A stretch of DNA of 64,000 nt, from the NCBI RefSeq assembly GCF_000246855.1, contig NC_016609.1:4092001-4156000 (forward strand). The letters run 5' to 3'. The first letter of the stretch is position 1. Every line of letters begins with the position of its first letter. The position numbers and the translations under genes were made by a program. Shown piece by piece: positions 1-9,516 of this stretch. The DNA is from Niastella koreensis GR20-10. GTDB taxonomy: Bacteria; Bacteroidota; Bacteroidia; Chitinophagales; Chitinophagaceae. Below the pieces are notes generated by a model. It saw only the letters and a list, made by a program, of their open reading frames with translations, was not told where the DNA came from and ran no database searches.

Positions 1-3000
1 ATTCTTTTACGGCGCCTGTGTCCCTAAGCATTGCATAGGAAGCGGCGGTGCCCTTGAGCTGCAGCGCCTGTCCTTTATAACCGGTATTATGAACAGCGGC
101 GGAAGCTAATAAGGCGTGATTGCCACCCCATACGTCTTCAGCCAATGAACTGGTTGTATCATCGAAATGCAGATACAGGTACTGGCCCTGCACGGGTTTA
201 CCTGCCAACAGCGTTCCAGGTCCCTGGCCTGCGTCGTTGTAAGCCATTACCTGGTAATAATAATCCTGCTCATTGGTAAGGCCCCTATCTACATACTTTA
301 ATGAATCAATACCCGATGCGATGGTATCATATGGACCGGATTGTGCAGTTGCACGCAACACCTTGTAGAATGCGTCGTATTGAAAATCCCAGGTGAGCGT
401 AATGCGGGCATCACCTGAGGCAATACGCGGGTGCAGCACGCTGTCAGGCGTTTGTAATACCGGCGTTGCAACCAGGATGGTATCTCTATACATGCTTTCA
501 CCGCCTGAATTCAACGACGCGATCGTATAGTAGTAGGTAGTATCGGGTGTTAATTTTTTGTCCTGGTAAGTAGTGTCCTTTACATAGTCTGCCACGATCG
601 TGTACGTACCGTTACGTGTCAAACTTCTTTTTAGCCGGTAAGCGCGGCTGTTGGTGGGCATTGTCCAACTGAGATTGATCTGCGTGGCAGCGACCGCCCT
701 GCCAGTCAGCAGGGGTGGTTGGGCCTGGGGATCAGTTGTCCATAACAGGCTGGCCGAATACCACGACCTGTTCCCTTCATAACTGATTGCGGATATCCGG
801 TAACGTGCCGTGTCGTAGGTAATACTATCCGAATAATTTACTGTTCCACCCTCCGCATAATTGGAATCAAGAAATAATTCTGCGACCCGGATGTAAGCAG
901 TATCCTTATTGGTTTTTCGTTCGATCACATATTTAGTGCCCAGGTCTCCATTGATATCGAGCCAAGACAATTGCACTTTTTTATAATCGGTAGACAGTGC
1001 GCCTTTCAAGATGGGCGCTGCAATCCGCCAGGTGTGGTTATAAATATCGGCCGGCTTGTAAACCGTTGTATCAGATGTATAAGCGAGGGCCGATTTATTA
1101 GCCGCATAATATTTTCCTGCGGGCGTTAGCGTATCGGCCAGCACCATCGCGCGCTGGTATTGCACCCAGTTGTAAATGGAATACCGTTCTATAAATGAAG
1201 TGGTATCAAATACCTGTAAGATCAGCTTCAGATCGCTTAATTGTTTTTGAAATGCCGATGCCGTGTCGGCAGGCCACGCCTCGCCCGTCCAGTTGGCGCC
1301 GTTGTTCCACTCTGTGATCCAGATGGGCCGTTTGTTGCCATATGTATTATAGGTACTCAGCAACCCGCTGTACCAACTGTCTGCACGGCCGCCGCTAACC
1401 CGGCTGTTCCAGTAACAATGCACCGCAGTAAAATCTACCCGGTAATTTAAACTGTCACATTTATCCATGAACTGTTTCAACCAGCTGTTGGGTGAGCTGG
1501 GCGCGGGTGAACCAAGGCGAAAGCCCGATTGTAACAGTTGCGGCCATTGGTCAATAGCCTGGTCAACGGTCATGTTGGCCTGATCGGTATGATCGGGTTC
1601 ATTAAAACCGAGCAAGTGGTTGCTGTTCTGTTTATTATAGATGGTATTGAAATCGGGCCAGCCGCCGTTCTGGCGAATGGGAACGTATTGGGTATTCACC
1701 GTGGTAGCGCCGCCTGCACTCCAGTCGTAGCTCCAGGTGGCATTTACCTGTTCCAGGGGCGTTCCGCCACCGGCCCAGCCTTTTTTACTTACATAATCCC
1801 ATTTAAAAGCACGTACAAATGAAACTTTGTCGTACAGGCCCTTAGGCATAACCGGTACAGCTATCTCCTGCATGTCGGCAATGTATACTTTGCTAAAACC
1901 AAGGCCCTGCGCATTGGAGCCCAGTGTAACAGAATACCCTCTTTTCAGCCTGAATGATCTGAACCGGTTATCGTACACGCCCAGGCTGTCGTGGATGGTA
2001 AAGATCTCGTAGCTGACGGAATCACCCGTAAAGTTTTCACCGGTGTACAGGGTAATTGCTTTTTGCTGCGAGGCAATGCCATTGGGTATTACCACCGCTC
2101 CGTTGCCATAAATAGCAACCCGGACATTACTTCCATTGGCAGCAGGCTGACCATTGAGGGTTACCGTTCCCAGCCAGTCGCTGATAACCCGCGATGGTTT
2201 TATGTTGTCGAAGAAAAGCCAGGCATTATCGCTGTTCAGGCTCACCGAAGCATTTACGTACGGCGTAACTTCCCCGGTTACATGCACATCGGTTTTACCA
2301 GGCACTACAAAGTTGGTGTTAAACGAGGTAGGGATATTTTGCCGGTTGCCGGTGAGCACTACTGTTTGCCGGGGACCAGGCTGCATTGCATCGGGCGCCC
2401 AGGCGCCTTCCGCGTAGTTCGCCGTTGTTATTTGCATGTCTACTGCACCGGCGGGATAGTTTTTACCAAAAACAAACCGGGGAACTATTCCGGCGTTGGC
2501 GATCAATTTATACAGACTTAATTCAGCTATTGAAAACAGCGCCCAATCGCCGGTAATAGTAATGTAGTACTTACCGGCAGCCTGTGCCGTAAAAGAAAAA
2601 TCTTCCTGTGTGAGCACGCGGGTACCGGTTGTATTGAATGTTTGGGTGGCTATGCGGCCGCCAATGGTGGGCGTTGTTCCAATACCAACCGTCATGGATT
2701 TAGGCCCGCTGCCGGCATTGTTGATGTACGCTTTCAGCCATGAGAATTTATATCGCTGATTGGCTTCCAGCGTTACCGGGAAACAATAAGCCATGGTGGA
2801 CGCACCATTGAAATCCCAGCGAATATACATTATACGTCCGGTATAGGTGGCGCCGTTATAGGTTTCTGTATTTGAGCCTGAACCTGCGTTGATGTCCAGG
2901 TAACGAACGCCACTGCCCGAATTGGCTGTATTGAATAAAGTGGTGTCACCATCGCTGCGCGACCATCCGTACCGGATCGGTTTGCCCAGCGTATCGGGTG

Positions 3001-3529
3001 GAATGCCTTTCCAGTTGACAATGAGGTTGGGACCCGTTATAGTATCGAGGGAAGGCGGAGCAGTTTCCACACCATTCACAATGTCTTTAATGGTAGCCAG
3101 TGGCTGCGATTGCAGGTAGGCGCCATTCTGATAATAAAACACCGTATCGTTTTTTACCGCAACTCTTATTACATATTCATCACCTGCCCTTGCAGATGAC
3201 AGAATTTGCGGTGTGGTTAACGAAGCGGTGCTGGCAAGCCTGGCCGTGTCGAGCGTTAGCCGGAAGCCTTTATACTGCTGGTTGCGGCCTTCCAGGTCAA
3301 GACCGCGGCCGGTAGCGCTGTTCACCCGGGCTTTTACTTCCAGCGTATAACTGGCGGTCAAAGAAATTGGGATCGTTACCGTATCGGGTTGACTGCTGTT
3401 TGTAAATGACCGGTTGGTAATTAATGTTTGGTCAAGTGTTCCTTTTACGGGCAGCGCGGGCGCCTGCGCAAAGACAGCGCCTTGCCACCCCAACACTAGT
3501 AAAGTGATGAGTAGTAGAATTCTGTTCAT
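1..3529 (-). CDS. Secreted GH128-like glycoside hydrolase with fibronectin type III domains (partial)
   Basis: The reading frame starts at ATG 3529 and is open to the left edge, so the C-terminus is missing (about 1176 codons seen). It begins with a signal peptide ending near VFAQA. A central region resembles the glycosyl hydrolase catalytic core of GH128 (Asl1-like): LLGFNEPDH with Glu644 and WITEWNN with Glu740 fit the acid/base and nucleophile of a clan-A TIM barrel, and FTAVHCYW lies between them. Before it is a long beta-rich, possibly carbohydrate-binding region; after it come two or more fibronectin type III-like domains (about 850-1090) and the start of a LamG-like domain. GH128 enzymes act on beta-1,3-glucan, so a secreted glucanase is the likely role; the substrate is inferred. 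It lies directly behind the hybrid sensor gene on the same strand, which may control it. Confidence 0.75.
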   Translation of the reverse strand, partial: MNRILLLITLLVLGWQGAVFAQAPALPVKGTLDQTLITNRSFTNSSQPDTVTIPISLTASYTLEVKARVNSATGRGLDLEGRNQQYKGFRLTLDTARLASTASLTTPQILSSARAGDEYVIRVAVKNDTVFYYQNGAYLQSQPLATIKDIVNGVETAPPSLDTITGPNLIVNWKGIPPDTLGKPIRYGWSRSDGDTTLFNTANSGSGVRYLDINAGSGSNTETYNGATYTGRIMYIRWDFNGASTMAYCFPVTLEANQRYKFSWLKAYINNAGSGPKSMTVGIGTTPTIGGRIATQTFNTTGTRVLTQEDFSFTAQAAGKYYITITGDWALFSIAELSLYKLIANAGIVPRFVFGKNYPAGAVDMQITTANYAEGAWAPDAMQPGPRQTVVLTGNRQNIPTSFNTNFVVPGKTDVHVTGEVTPYVNASVSLNSDNAWLFFDNIKPSRVISDWLGTVTLNGQPAANGSNVRVAIYGNGAVVIPNGIASQQKAITLYTGENFTGDSVSYEIFTIHDSLGVYDNRFRSFRLKRGYSVTLGSNAQGLGFSKVYIADMQEIAVPVMPKGLYDKVSFVRAFKWDYVSKKGWAGGGTPLEQVNATWSYDWSAGGATTVNTQYVPIRQNGGWPDFNTIYNKQNSNHLLGFNEPDHTDQANMTVDQAIDQWPQLLQSGFRLGSPAPSSPNSWLKQFMDKCDSLNYRVDFTAVHCYWNSRVSGGRADSWYSGLLSTYNTYGNKRPIWITEWNNGANWTGEAWPADTASAFQKQLSDLKLILQVFDTTSFIERYSIYNWVQYQRAMVLADTLTPAGKYYAANKSALAYTSDTTVYKPADIYNHTWRIAAPILKGALSTDYKKVQLSWLDINGDLGTKYVIERKTNKDTAYIRVAELFLDSNYAEGGTVNYSDSITYDTARYRISAISYEGNRSWYSASLLWTTDPQAQPPLLTGRAVAATQINLSWTMPTNSRAYRLKRSLTRNGTYTIVADYVKDTTYQDKKLTPDTTYYYTIASLNSGGESMYRDTILVATPVLQTPDSVLHPRIASGDARITLTWDFQYDAFYKVLRATAQSGPYDTIASGIDSLKYVDRGLTNEQDYYYQVMAYNDAGQGPGTLLAGKPVQGQYLYLHFDDTTSSLAEDVWGGNHALLASAAVHNTGYKGQALQLKGTAASYAMLRDTGAVKE

Positions 3530-3716
3530 ATGTAAGGTATCGTTAGTGATAAAATCATTCGCGGCTACCTGCAAAATACAGTTTACCCCTGCCGTTGAAC
3601 AGGGGGTAATCAGGAATAAACGGGGGGAAATCAGGATTAAAAGCGAAACAGGGAAAAAGCTGAAGGCTTAACGCTGAAGGCTTGACGCAAATCCCCGAAA
3701 TGGTAAGCTGTAGTTC

Positions 3717-6700
3717 CTAATTATCAGCAGGATCGTCAGCGGAGCTGTGTTTACCGCGTCCCTTGCGAAAGGTTTTTACGTACTCAGAAGGCCGTAGTCC
3801 GAACAGCTTGGTGAACTGCTCGCGGAAATATTTGATATCATTGAACCCGGCTTCAAATGCTGCCTGGGTAATATTATTATCAGTTTCCATAAGTAATTTG
3901 GCAGCTTTGCGAAGCCGGATAAACCGGATAAAAGCAATCGGTGGCTGGCCGCAGATGGATTTGATCTTCTTATATAGGTTCGACTGGCCCATATGCAGTT
4001 CGGCAGCCAGCATTTTAATCCCAAAATCTGGATTGTCGAGGTGGGCCTCCACGATCCGGATGCAGTTATCCAAAAACTGCTGGTATTCCGGCGCTACCTT
4101 ATAAGCAGTCTTCCCAAAAGTGATGGTATTATAGAAATATTTTTGCAGCGTGGTGCGGCTTTTGAGAATGTTCTGTACCCGTGCCAACAACAAGTCCTTA
4201 TCGAACGGCTTGGTGATGTAATCATCTGCGCCGCCTTCCAACCCTTCCAGTCTTGTTTGCTGGGCGCTGTTACCGGTAAGCAGAATAACAGGGATATGGC
4301 TTAAGTTGGGATCCTCCTTGATATTAATACAAAACCCGATGCCGCTCACGCCGTCCATATTAATATCGCTGATGATGATATCGGGTACATGTTTTCCTGC
4401 CAGTTTCAATCCATCTGTGGCATTGCCGGCAGTAAATACAATAAAACTTTCCCCAAAGAGCCGCGACAGATAAGCCACTGTTTCGCTGTCGTCGTCCACC
4501 ACCAGGATGGACTTTTTTTCGTTCACCAGTGCATCCAGCTCATTTACCTTATTTGTTTCGCTGGCTGGCGTTTCGGGTGGATAGTCCGTGTCAACCAGTT
4601 CCTGGAAAATACCGGTTGATGCAGTGGCTTCCGGCACGATCATTTCTTCATCGAAGTGCCGATTACCTTTCAGCAACTGCACATGAAATGCCGTTCCTTT
4701 CCCTTCTTCGCTTTCATACCAGATGTTACCTTTTAAACTGCTGACAAAATGTTTTACAAGATATAAACCGATGCCAAAGCCGGGTTTGGCAGGGGCGATA
4801 TGCCGCACCTGGTAAAACCGGTCGAACAATTGTTCGCCTATATGCGCCGGAATACCATACCCTGTATCTTTCACCAAAACAGTGGCCGTACCAGTATCTT
4901 CAGCCAATTCAAGGGTAATGCTGCCGCCTGCCGGCGTATATTTAAATGCGTTGGATAACAGGTTAAAAAAAACGATCTCCAGCTTTTCGCGGTCGGCATA
5001 GATCTCAACGGCGCCTGGGGGTGATTTATAGGTGTACCGGATATTGGCGGTTTGGGCCTGGTGCTCAAATGCCAGAAAAACTTCCCGGCATAAATTAGTA
5101 AGATCAAGTTGTGCGATGCGGAGCCGGTCTGCACCTGCTTCTGCCTTGCGGAATAAAAGCAACTGGTCAACAAGGTTCAGCAACCTGCGGGCATTGCGGT
5201 AAACCAACTTCAACACACCCTGGTCTTTTTTATTTACCTCGCTGTTTTGGAGCAGCTCCTTTACCGGGTTAATGATCAAACTGATGGGTGTTCTGAACTC
5301 ATGCGTGATGTTGGTGAAAAACGACAGCCGCTTGTCATTGATCTCCTGCTCCTTTTCCACTTGTATTTTTTCCATCTCGGTTTCGGCCAGGTGGATCTTA
5401 TATTCAGCCTCCGCCTTTTCGCGTTCTGCTTTTTCTTTGCTGGCGTTGGCTTTTGCCAGCGCCACATCATATTTCAATTTCGCCTGGTTTATTCTATACC
5501 GTTGATAAAATACAACTGCCCAAATGAAGAACAGTGCATACAGGCTATAAGCCCACCACGAGCGGTACCAGGGCGGCAGCACTTTTATTTGTAGTTTCAA
5601 TTCTTTCGCCGACCAGTTACCTTCGGTATTGGTAGCCCTTACATGTAATACATAGTTGCCTTCATGTAATTTGGTATAATTAGCCTGGCGGATATTGCCA
5701 GCATAGTTCCAGTCTTTATCCCACCCTTCCAGGAAAAACGCATACCTGATCTTGTTAGGCTTGCCATATTCCAATGCGGTAAAATTAACCGACAGGGAAG
5801 CATCGTTGTATGGCATTTGAATGGCCGTTATTTTTCCCTGCAACGTTTGTTTTATATAGGCATCAGCCTGCGACAGGGGCAGGTTGTTGATCTGCAGATC
5901 TGTTATCAGCACGGCAGGATCGTAATTAGCAACCGGTACCAATGCCGGGTTAAAAATGTTGAACCCACGGATGCCGCCAAAAAGCATTTCGCCGCTGCTC
6001 AATTTATGGGCGGCGCCATAGAGGAACTGGTTGCTTTGCAATCCATCATCCTGAAAATAGGTTCGGAAAGTATTGGTTTTAGTATTGTATTCAGATAACC
6101 CGTTGAACGTGCTCATCCAAAGGTTGTCATTGTTGTCTTCGAGGATGTTCAATACCCCATTGTTGGAGAGGCCATCTTTTACCGTAAAGCGTTTTAACAC
6201 TTTGCCGCTTTGCCGGTCAAAAAGAATAAGTCCCCCGCCTTCGGCTCCTATCCACAGATTACCAACTTTATCTTCAAGGATCCCACGCACCGGTTTGCCA
6301 ATTTCATAACGAATATGTTTTTTATCAGCCGGATCAATACGGATCAGCTCATGCGCCGTGCCGGCCCATAATACACCGCCTTTATCCTGGCAGATAGATA
6401 ACAGATCAACCAGGTGCTGACTAAACACTTCAAACCGGTTTGTCGACCGGTTCAAATAGTAAAGCATTCCACTGCCGAAGGTGGTTGCCCATAACACTTT
6501 GTTTGTGTCCTCGAACATGATCCACACATTGTCGTTCTCCATACCGGCCACTTCATTCCTGCACTTATAGGACGTAAATGTTTTTGTAAGCGGGTTCCAC
6601 TTATTAATACCACCGCCAAAGGTGGCTACCCATACCTCTCCTTTGTAATCCTGGATTATACTGCTTACGTGATTGTTGGTAAGTGTACCTGTTTTTCCGG

Positions 6701-7919
6701 GATCATTTTTATAACTGGAAAACCTGCCTGTTCTCCGGTCCCAGATGCTAAGTCCGCCCCCATCGGTTCCTACCCAGATTGTTCCATCGCTGTGTTCGAG
6801 GAAGCAGGAAGCGAAATTGCTTACCAGGTCGTTCTTCCCGAATTGAAGATGTGAAATGGTATGAAAGAATTGCTGTTCGGGATAGTAAATATCAATCCCG
6901 CCATTGAGTGTTCCAATCCATTTTCTTCCGTCCCGGTCTTCATAGATTGCCGACACTACTTCGCCCGACAATTCATACGGGCTATCGCCTGCCTGTAATT
7001 GTTTTATGGAGCCGTCTCCCTGGTCAAGCACAACGGCGCCGCCACCGTGGGTGCCCACCCATATTTTACTATCATTGCCTACCAGCAAACTGGCAATGCG
7101 GTTTGACTGCCGGTTACTGTTTTGCCGGGAGTATTTTAATAGCAGCGAATGCGTAACGGGCTGATATTGATAAAGACCGGCTGCTGAGCCTATCCACAGG
7201 TTGCCCTGGTTATCGAACTGCATCACTACGGCATCGGTGAGCTGTGCATTTACCGGAACGATCTGTTGTGTTTTTTCATTGAATTCACAAAGCCCCACGT
7301 GAGCAACAAACAGCCACACTTTACCCGCTTTGTCTATTTCGATAGACGTAACATTATAATCGGCGGTCCAGCTGCCATGTTCCAACAGCGGGATCTGTTT
7401 TGCAATGCGGCTGCCTTTTTTCGCCACCATCAAACCGGTTCCGTTAGTGCCTACATATACATTACCCGCTTTGTCAACCGCCATACTGCCTACATGGCTT
7501 GTGATGCGGTATATAGGGCCATTTTCTTTCTGCTGATAGGAAGCCAAATGAAATTTGCCGGTTACCAGGTCATAAATGGCAATCCCCTGCCCTGTGCCTA
7601 CCCACAGGTTATAGCTGCTGTCTTCAGTGACTACGTAAATAAAATTATGCGGGAGGGAGTTGGTGTCTTCCAGAACATTTCTAAACACTTTGAAGTCATA
7701 ACCATCATAGCGGTTCAAACCATCATAAGTACCAAACCACATAAACCCATTGTGGTCCTGGAAAATACACCGGACAGAATTATTGGATAGACCCCGGTCG
7801 ATATTAAGCCGGGTGATGGGTATGGAGTCGCTGGCTTTGGAAGGAAGGCTGGCTGCAAATATAGCAAGCACCAGTCCAAGCCGGACAAGCAATCGTTTGA
7901 TGTAATATTTTATAAGCAA
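3717..7919 (-). CDS. Hybrid two-component system (HTCS) propeller sensor kinase with receiver and AraC output
   Basis: A one-protein sensor and regulator typical of Bacteroidota glycan loci. In order: N-terminal hydrophobic segment, about 14 periplasmic regulator-propeller blades (LWIGT/VWVGT motifs), Y_Y_Y domain, one membrane helix (about 812-832), coiled coil rich in A/E/K, HisKA with ITHEFRTP (His894 counting from the longest frame), HATPase (NAFKYTP, DTGYGIP), receiver with phospho-acceptor Asp1206 in IISDINMDG, and a C-terminal AraC HTH. The open frame extends to a TTG at 7982, but two TAnnTTTG promoter motifs and a hairpin lie inside that extension and the signal-anchor helix starts right after TTG 7919, so 7919 is preferred; the exact start is uncertain. 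Probably regulates the adjacent GH128-like gene. Confidence 0.9.
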   Translation of the reverse strand: MLIKYYIKRLLVRLGLVLAIFAASLPSKASDSIPITRLNIDRGLSNNSVRCIFQDHNGFMWFGTYDGLNRYDGYDFKVFRNVLEDTNSLPHNFIYVVTEDSSYNLWVGTGQGIAIYDLVTGKFHLASYQQKENGPIYRITSHVGSMAVDKAGNVYVGTNGTGLMVAKKGSRIAKQIPLLEHGSWTADYNVTSIEIDKAGKVWLFVAHVGLCEFNEKTQQIVPVNAQLTDAVVMQFDNQGNLWIGSAAGLYQYQPVTHSLLLKYSRQNSNRQSNRIASLLVGNDSKIWVGTHGGGAVVLDQGDGSIKQLQAGDSPYELSGEVVSAIYEDRDGRKWIGTLNGGIDIYYPEQQFFHTISHLQFGKNDLVSNFASCFLEHSDGTIWVGTDGGGLSIWDRRTGRFSSYKNDPGKTGTLTNNHVSSIIQDYKGEVWVATFGGGINKWNPLTKTFTSYKCRNEVAGMENDNVWIMFEDTNKVLWATTFGSGMLYYLNRSTNRFEVFSQHLVDLLSICQDKGGVLWAGTAHELIRIDPADKKHIRYEIGKPVRGILEDKVGNLWIGAEGGGLILFDRQSGKVLKRFTVKDGLSNNGVLNILEDNNDNLWMSTFNGLSEYNTKTNTFRTYFQDDGLQSNQFLYGAAHKLSSGEMLFGGIRGFNIFNPALVPVANYDPAVLITDLQINNLPLSQADAYIKQTLQGKITAIQMPYNDASLSVNFTALEYGKPNKIRYAFFLEGWDKDWNYAGNIRQANYTKLHEGNYVLHVRATNTEGNWSAKELKLQIKVLPPWYRSWWAYSLYALFFIWAVVFYQRYRINQAKLKYDVALAKANASKEKAEREKAEAEYKIHLAETEMEKIQVEKEQEINDKRLSFFTNITHEFRTPISLIINPVKELLQNSEVNKKDQGVLKLVYRNARRLLNLVDQLLLFRKAEAGADRLRIAQLDLTNLCREVFLAFEHQAQTANIRYTYKSPPGAVEIYADREKLEIVFFNLLSNAFKYTPAGGSITLELAEDTGTATVLVKDTGYGIPAHIGEQLFDRFYQVRHIAPAKPGFGIGLYLVKHFVSSLKGNIWYESEEGKGTAFHVQLLKGNRHFDEEMIVPEATASTGIFQELVDTDYPPETPASETNKVNELDALVNEKKSILVVDDDSETVAYLSRLFGESFIVFTAGNATDGLKLAGKHVPDIIISDINMDGVSGIGFCINIKEDPNLSHIPVILLTGNSAQQTRLEGLEGGADDYITKPFDKDLLLARVQNILKSRTTLQKYFYNTITFGKTAYKVAPEYQQFLDNCIRIVEAHLDNPDFGIKMLAAELHMGQSNLYKKIKSICGQPPIAFIRFIRLRKAAKLLMETDNNITQAAFEAGFNDIKYFREQFTKLFGLRPSEYVKTFRKGRGKHSSADDPADN

Positions 7920-7924
7920 GTTTT

Positions 7925-7944
7925 GGGTAGCTGTAACGCTACCC
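7925..7944 (-). promoter_or_regulatory. Perfect hairpin in the leader of the HTCS gene
   Basis: Seven-base arms GGGTAGC and GCTACCC are separated by six bases, just upstream of the preferred start at 7919 and downstream of the candidate promoters. It may be a 5' leader hairpin or an operator; no T-run follows, so it is not a typical terminator. Confidence 0.35.
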
Positions 7945-7945
7945 G

Positions 7946-7974
7946 CAAATATAAAATTATTTACCTCAAATATA
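7946..7974 (-). promoter_or_regulatory. Two TAnnTTTG -7 motifs upstream of the HTCS gene
   Basis: On the minus strand TATATTTG occurs at 7953-7946 and again at 7974-7967, each an exact match to the Bacteroidota -7 consensus TAnnTTTG. No clean TTTG -33 box was found at the usual distance. Transcription from either would start downstream of the TTG at 7982 and so supports an internal translation start. Confidence 0.35.
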
Positions 7975-8023
7975 AACGTCAATTATACTATTATAACCGA
8001 CTGACTATAAAAAGCTTATTCCG

Positions 8024-9154
8024 CTAGCCTATCAAATGCGGGATAAACCTGCTTACATTGTCAGTGATCAGGGTGTTGGATTCCCTGATGCCAATACCGG
8101 CAGGTTGCTCCCCAATTATCCAGCTTCCGATAAGCGGATAGTTATGATCGAAATCAGGCAGGGAAAACAATTGCTGGTAAATATATCCTTCCCCGCCATA
8201 TTCGCCATCGGTATGGCATATTACATCACTGTCAACAACAAGATCTATATTGGCGCCTTCTCTTGAAAGAATGGGCTTTTTTACATAGCTGGTTAGCTGT
8301 TCACTGGTAAAATAGGCAGGCAACAGGTTGGGATGATTGGGAAATAGCTCCCATAACAAAGGCAGGATAGCCTTATTGGAAAGGATCATTTTCCAGGCGG
8401 GCTCAATAAACAACGCTTCATTCTCATCGAGCAGGATGTTTTTACCAAACTCATCCCCCATCAGCCATTCCCAGGGATAGAGTTTAAACAGGTTCTTTAT
8501 TGGTTTATTCTCTATATCTGCAAAGATCCGCTGCTGAGGATCCCAGCCAATGTCTTCCACAAAAATAAAACGGGTATCGATGCCGGCCTGCATGGCGCAG
8601 TCGCGCAGGTATTGAACATTGGTAAAATCTTCCAGGGTTTCTTTTAAACAGGCGAAGTGTAAGGGACCAGGATATAAATAACTGCGTACTTCAACCAGGT
8701 GCGCTATCAGTTTTTCATGAATACTGTTAAACTGGTCTTTGCTATTATCAAGGTCCTGCAACCAGAACCATTGAATAATACCCGCCTCGAACAGGCTGGT
8801 AGGCGTATCGGCATTGAACTCCAGCAGCTTCACCTGTCCATCGCGGTAACAAAAATCAAAGCGGCCGTAAATTGAAGGATACTCTTCTTCCCAGCTTTGC
8901 TCCAGGTAAGGAACAAATGCAGCCGGAATATGAAAGCGGTCGTATAATTTATTATCAATGGTATATTGCACAGCCTGCAGGCATAGTTGCCACAAGTCAA
9001 CAGTAGCCTGTTCTATTGTAAGTATTTCCTCCATGGAAAAGGAATAATAAGCGCTCTCATCCCAGTAAGGCACATTGCTGGTATGAAAACCAAAGCCTAA
9101 TTTTTCTACAGCCTGTTGCCAGTTATTACGGGGTTGTATAGCAATTCGTTTCAT
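8024..9154 (-). CDS. Glutathionylspermidine synthase family (YgiC/YjfC-like) ATP-grasp protein
   Basis: The 376 residues match the C-terminal ligase half of glutathionylspermidine synthase (GSP_synth, ATP-grasp fold) as found in stand-alone YgiC/YjfC proteins. Visible motifs are the N-terminal YWDE.AYY.F region, RFDFCYRDGQVKLLEFNADT (nucleotide/acid binding), LYPWEWL, and KPILSREGANI with GGEGYIYQQ near the C-terminus. The amidase half of the E. coli bifunctional enzyme is absent. Family members form an amide bond with ATP; the true substrates of these stand-alone versions are mostly unknown. It is the last gene of a three-gene operon (23-base gap) with a Tyr-rich lipoprotein and an outer-membrane barrel, recalling the pairing of YgiC with the secreted YgiB in Proteobacteria. 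Confidence 0.85.
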   Translation of the reverse strand: MKRIAIQPRNNWQQAVEKLGFGFHTSNVPYWDESAYYSFSMEEILTIEQATVDLWQLCLQAVQYTIDNKLYDRFHIPAAFVPYLEQSWEEEYPSIYGRFDFCYRDGQVKLLEFNADTPTSLFEAGIIQWFWLQDLDNSKDQFNSIHEKLIAHLVEVRSYLYPGPLHFACLKETLEDFTNVQYLRDCAMQAGIDTRFIFVEDIGWDPQQRIFADIENKPIKNLFKLYPWEWLMGDEFGKNILLDENEALFIEPAWKMILSNKAILPLLWELFPNHPNLLPAYFTSEQLTSYVKKPILSREGANIDLVVDSDVICHTDGEYGGEGYIYQQLFSLPDFDHNYPLIGSWIIGEQPAGIGIRESNTLITDNVSRFIPHLIG

Positions 9155-9177
9155 AAAGTAGTAATTAAGAAATATAA

Positions 9178-9504
9178 TCAGGTTGCAGCCGAAACGCCAA
9201 ATTTGCCAAACCCGCCACGGGCAATGAAATGGTTACTTCTCACCACTGTACCCCTGCGGGCATAGGACCCCGGATACCAGGAGTGATAATAATAACCGTA
9301 GGACAAATAAGGAGAGTAATATTGATCGTAATTATTATATACATCACAGCTACAGTTGGCGGAACTGTCTACATAAGCAGGCGCCATAGTGAGTGTAGCA
9401 TCCGGCACGTAAGGAGCGGAAGGGTCGGCAGGGATCATTACCCTGTTACAGGAGGCAAGCACTGCTGTAACCAGAACCAGGTGAATATGTTTAGATCGTT
9501 TCAT
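9178..9504 (-). CDS. Small Tyr/Ser-rich lipoprotein
   Basis: A 108-residue protein with basic N-terminus, hydrophobic stretch and lipobox VLASC (Cys near residue 19), so a predicted lipoprotein. The mature part has two close cysteines (CSC) and a Tyr-rich segment (YNNYDQYYSPYLSYGYYYH), then a short Gly/Arg-rich tail. No family is recognised. It is the middle gene of the operon, 12 bases after the barrel gene and 23 before the ATP-grasp ligase gene. By position it parallels YgiB, the small secreted partner of YgiC in enterobacteria, but sequence similarity is not evident. It could be a substrate or partner of the ligase; this is inference. Confidence 0.65.
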   Translation of the reverse strand: MKRSKHIHLVLVTAVLASCNRVMIPADPSAPYVPDATLTMAPAYVDSSANCSCDVYNNYDQYYSPYLSYGYYYHSWYPGSYARRGTVVRSNHFIARGGFGKFGVSAAT

Positions 9505-9516
9505 GCGTGTTAAGGT

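Noticed and set aside
1991-2521. 176-codon open frame on the plus strand
   Set aside because: It is antisense to the GH128-like gene, whose own frame shows a signal peptide and catalytic motifs.
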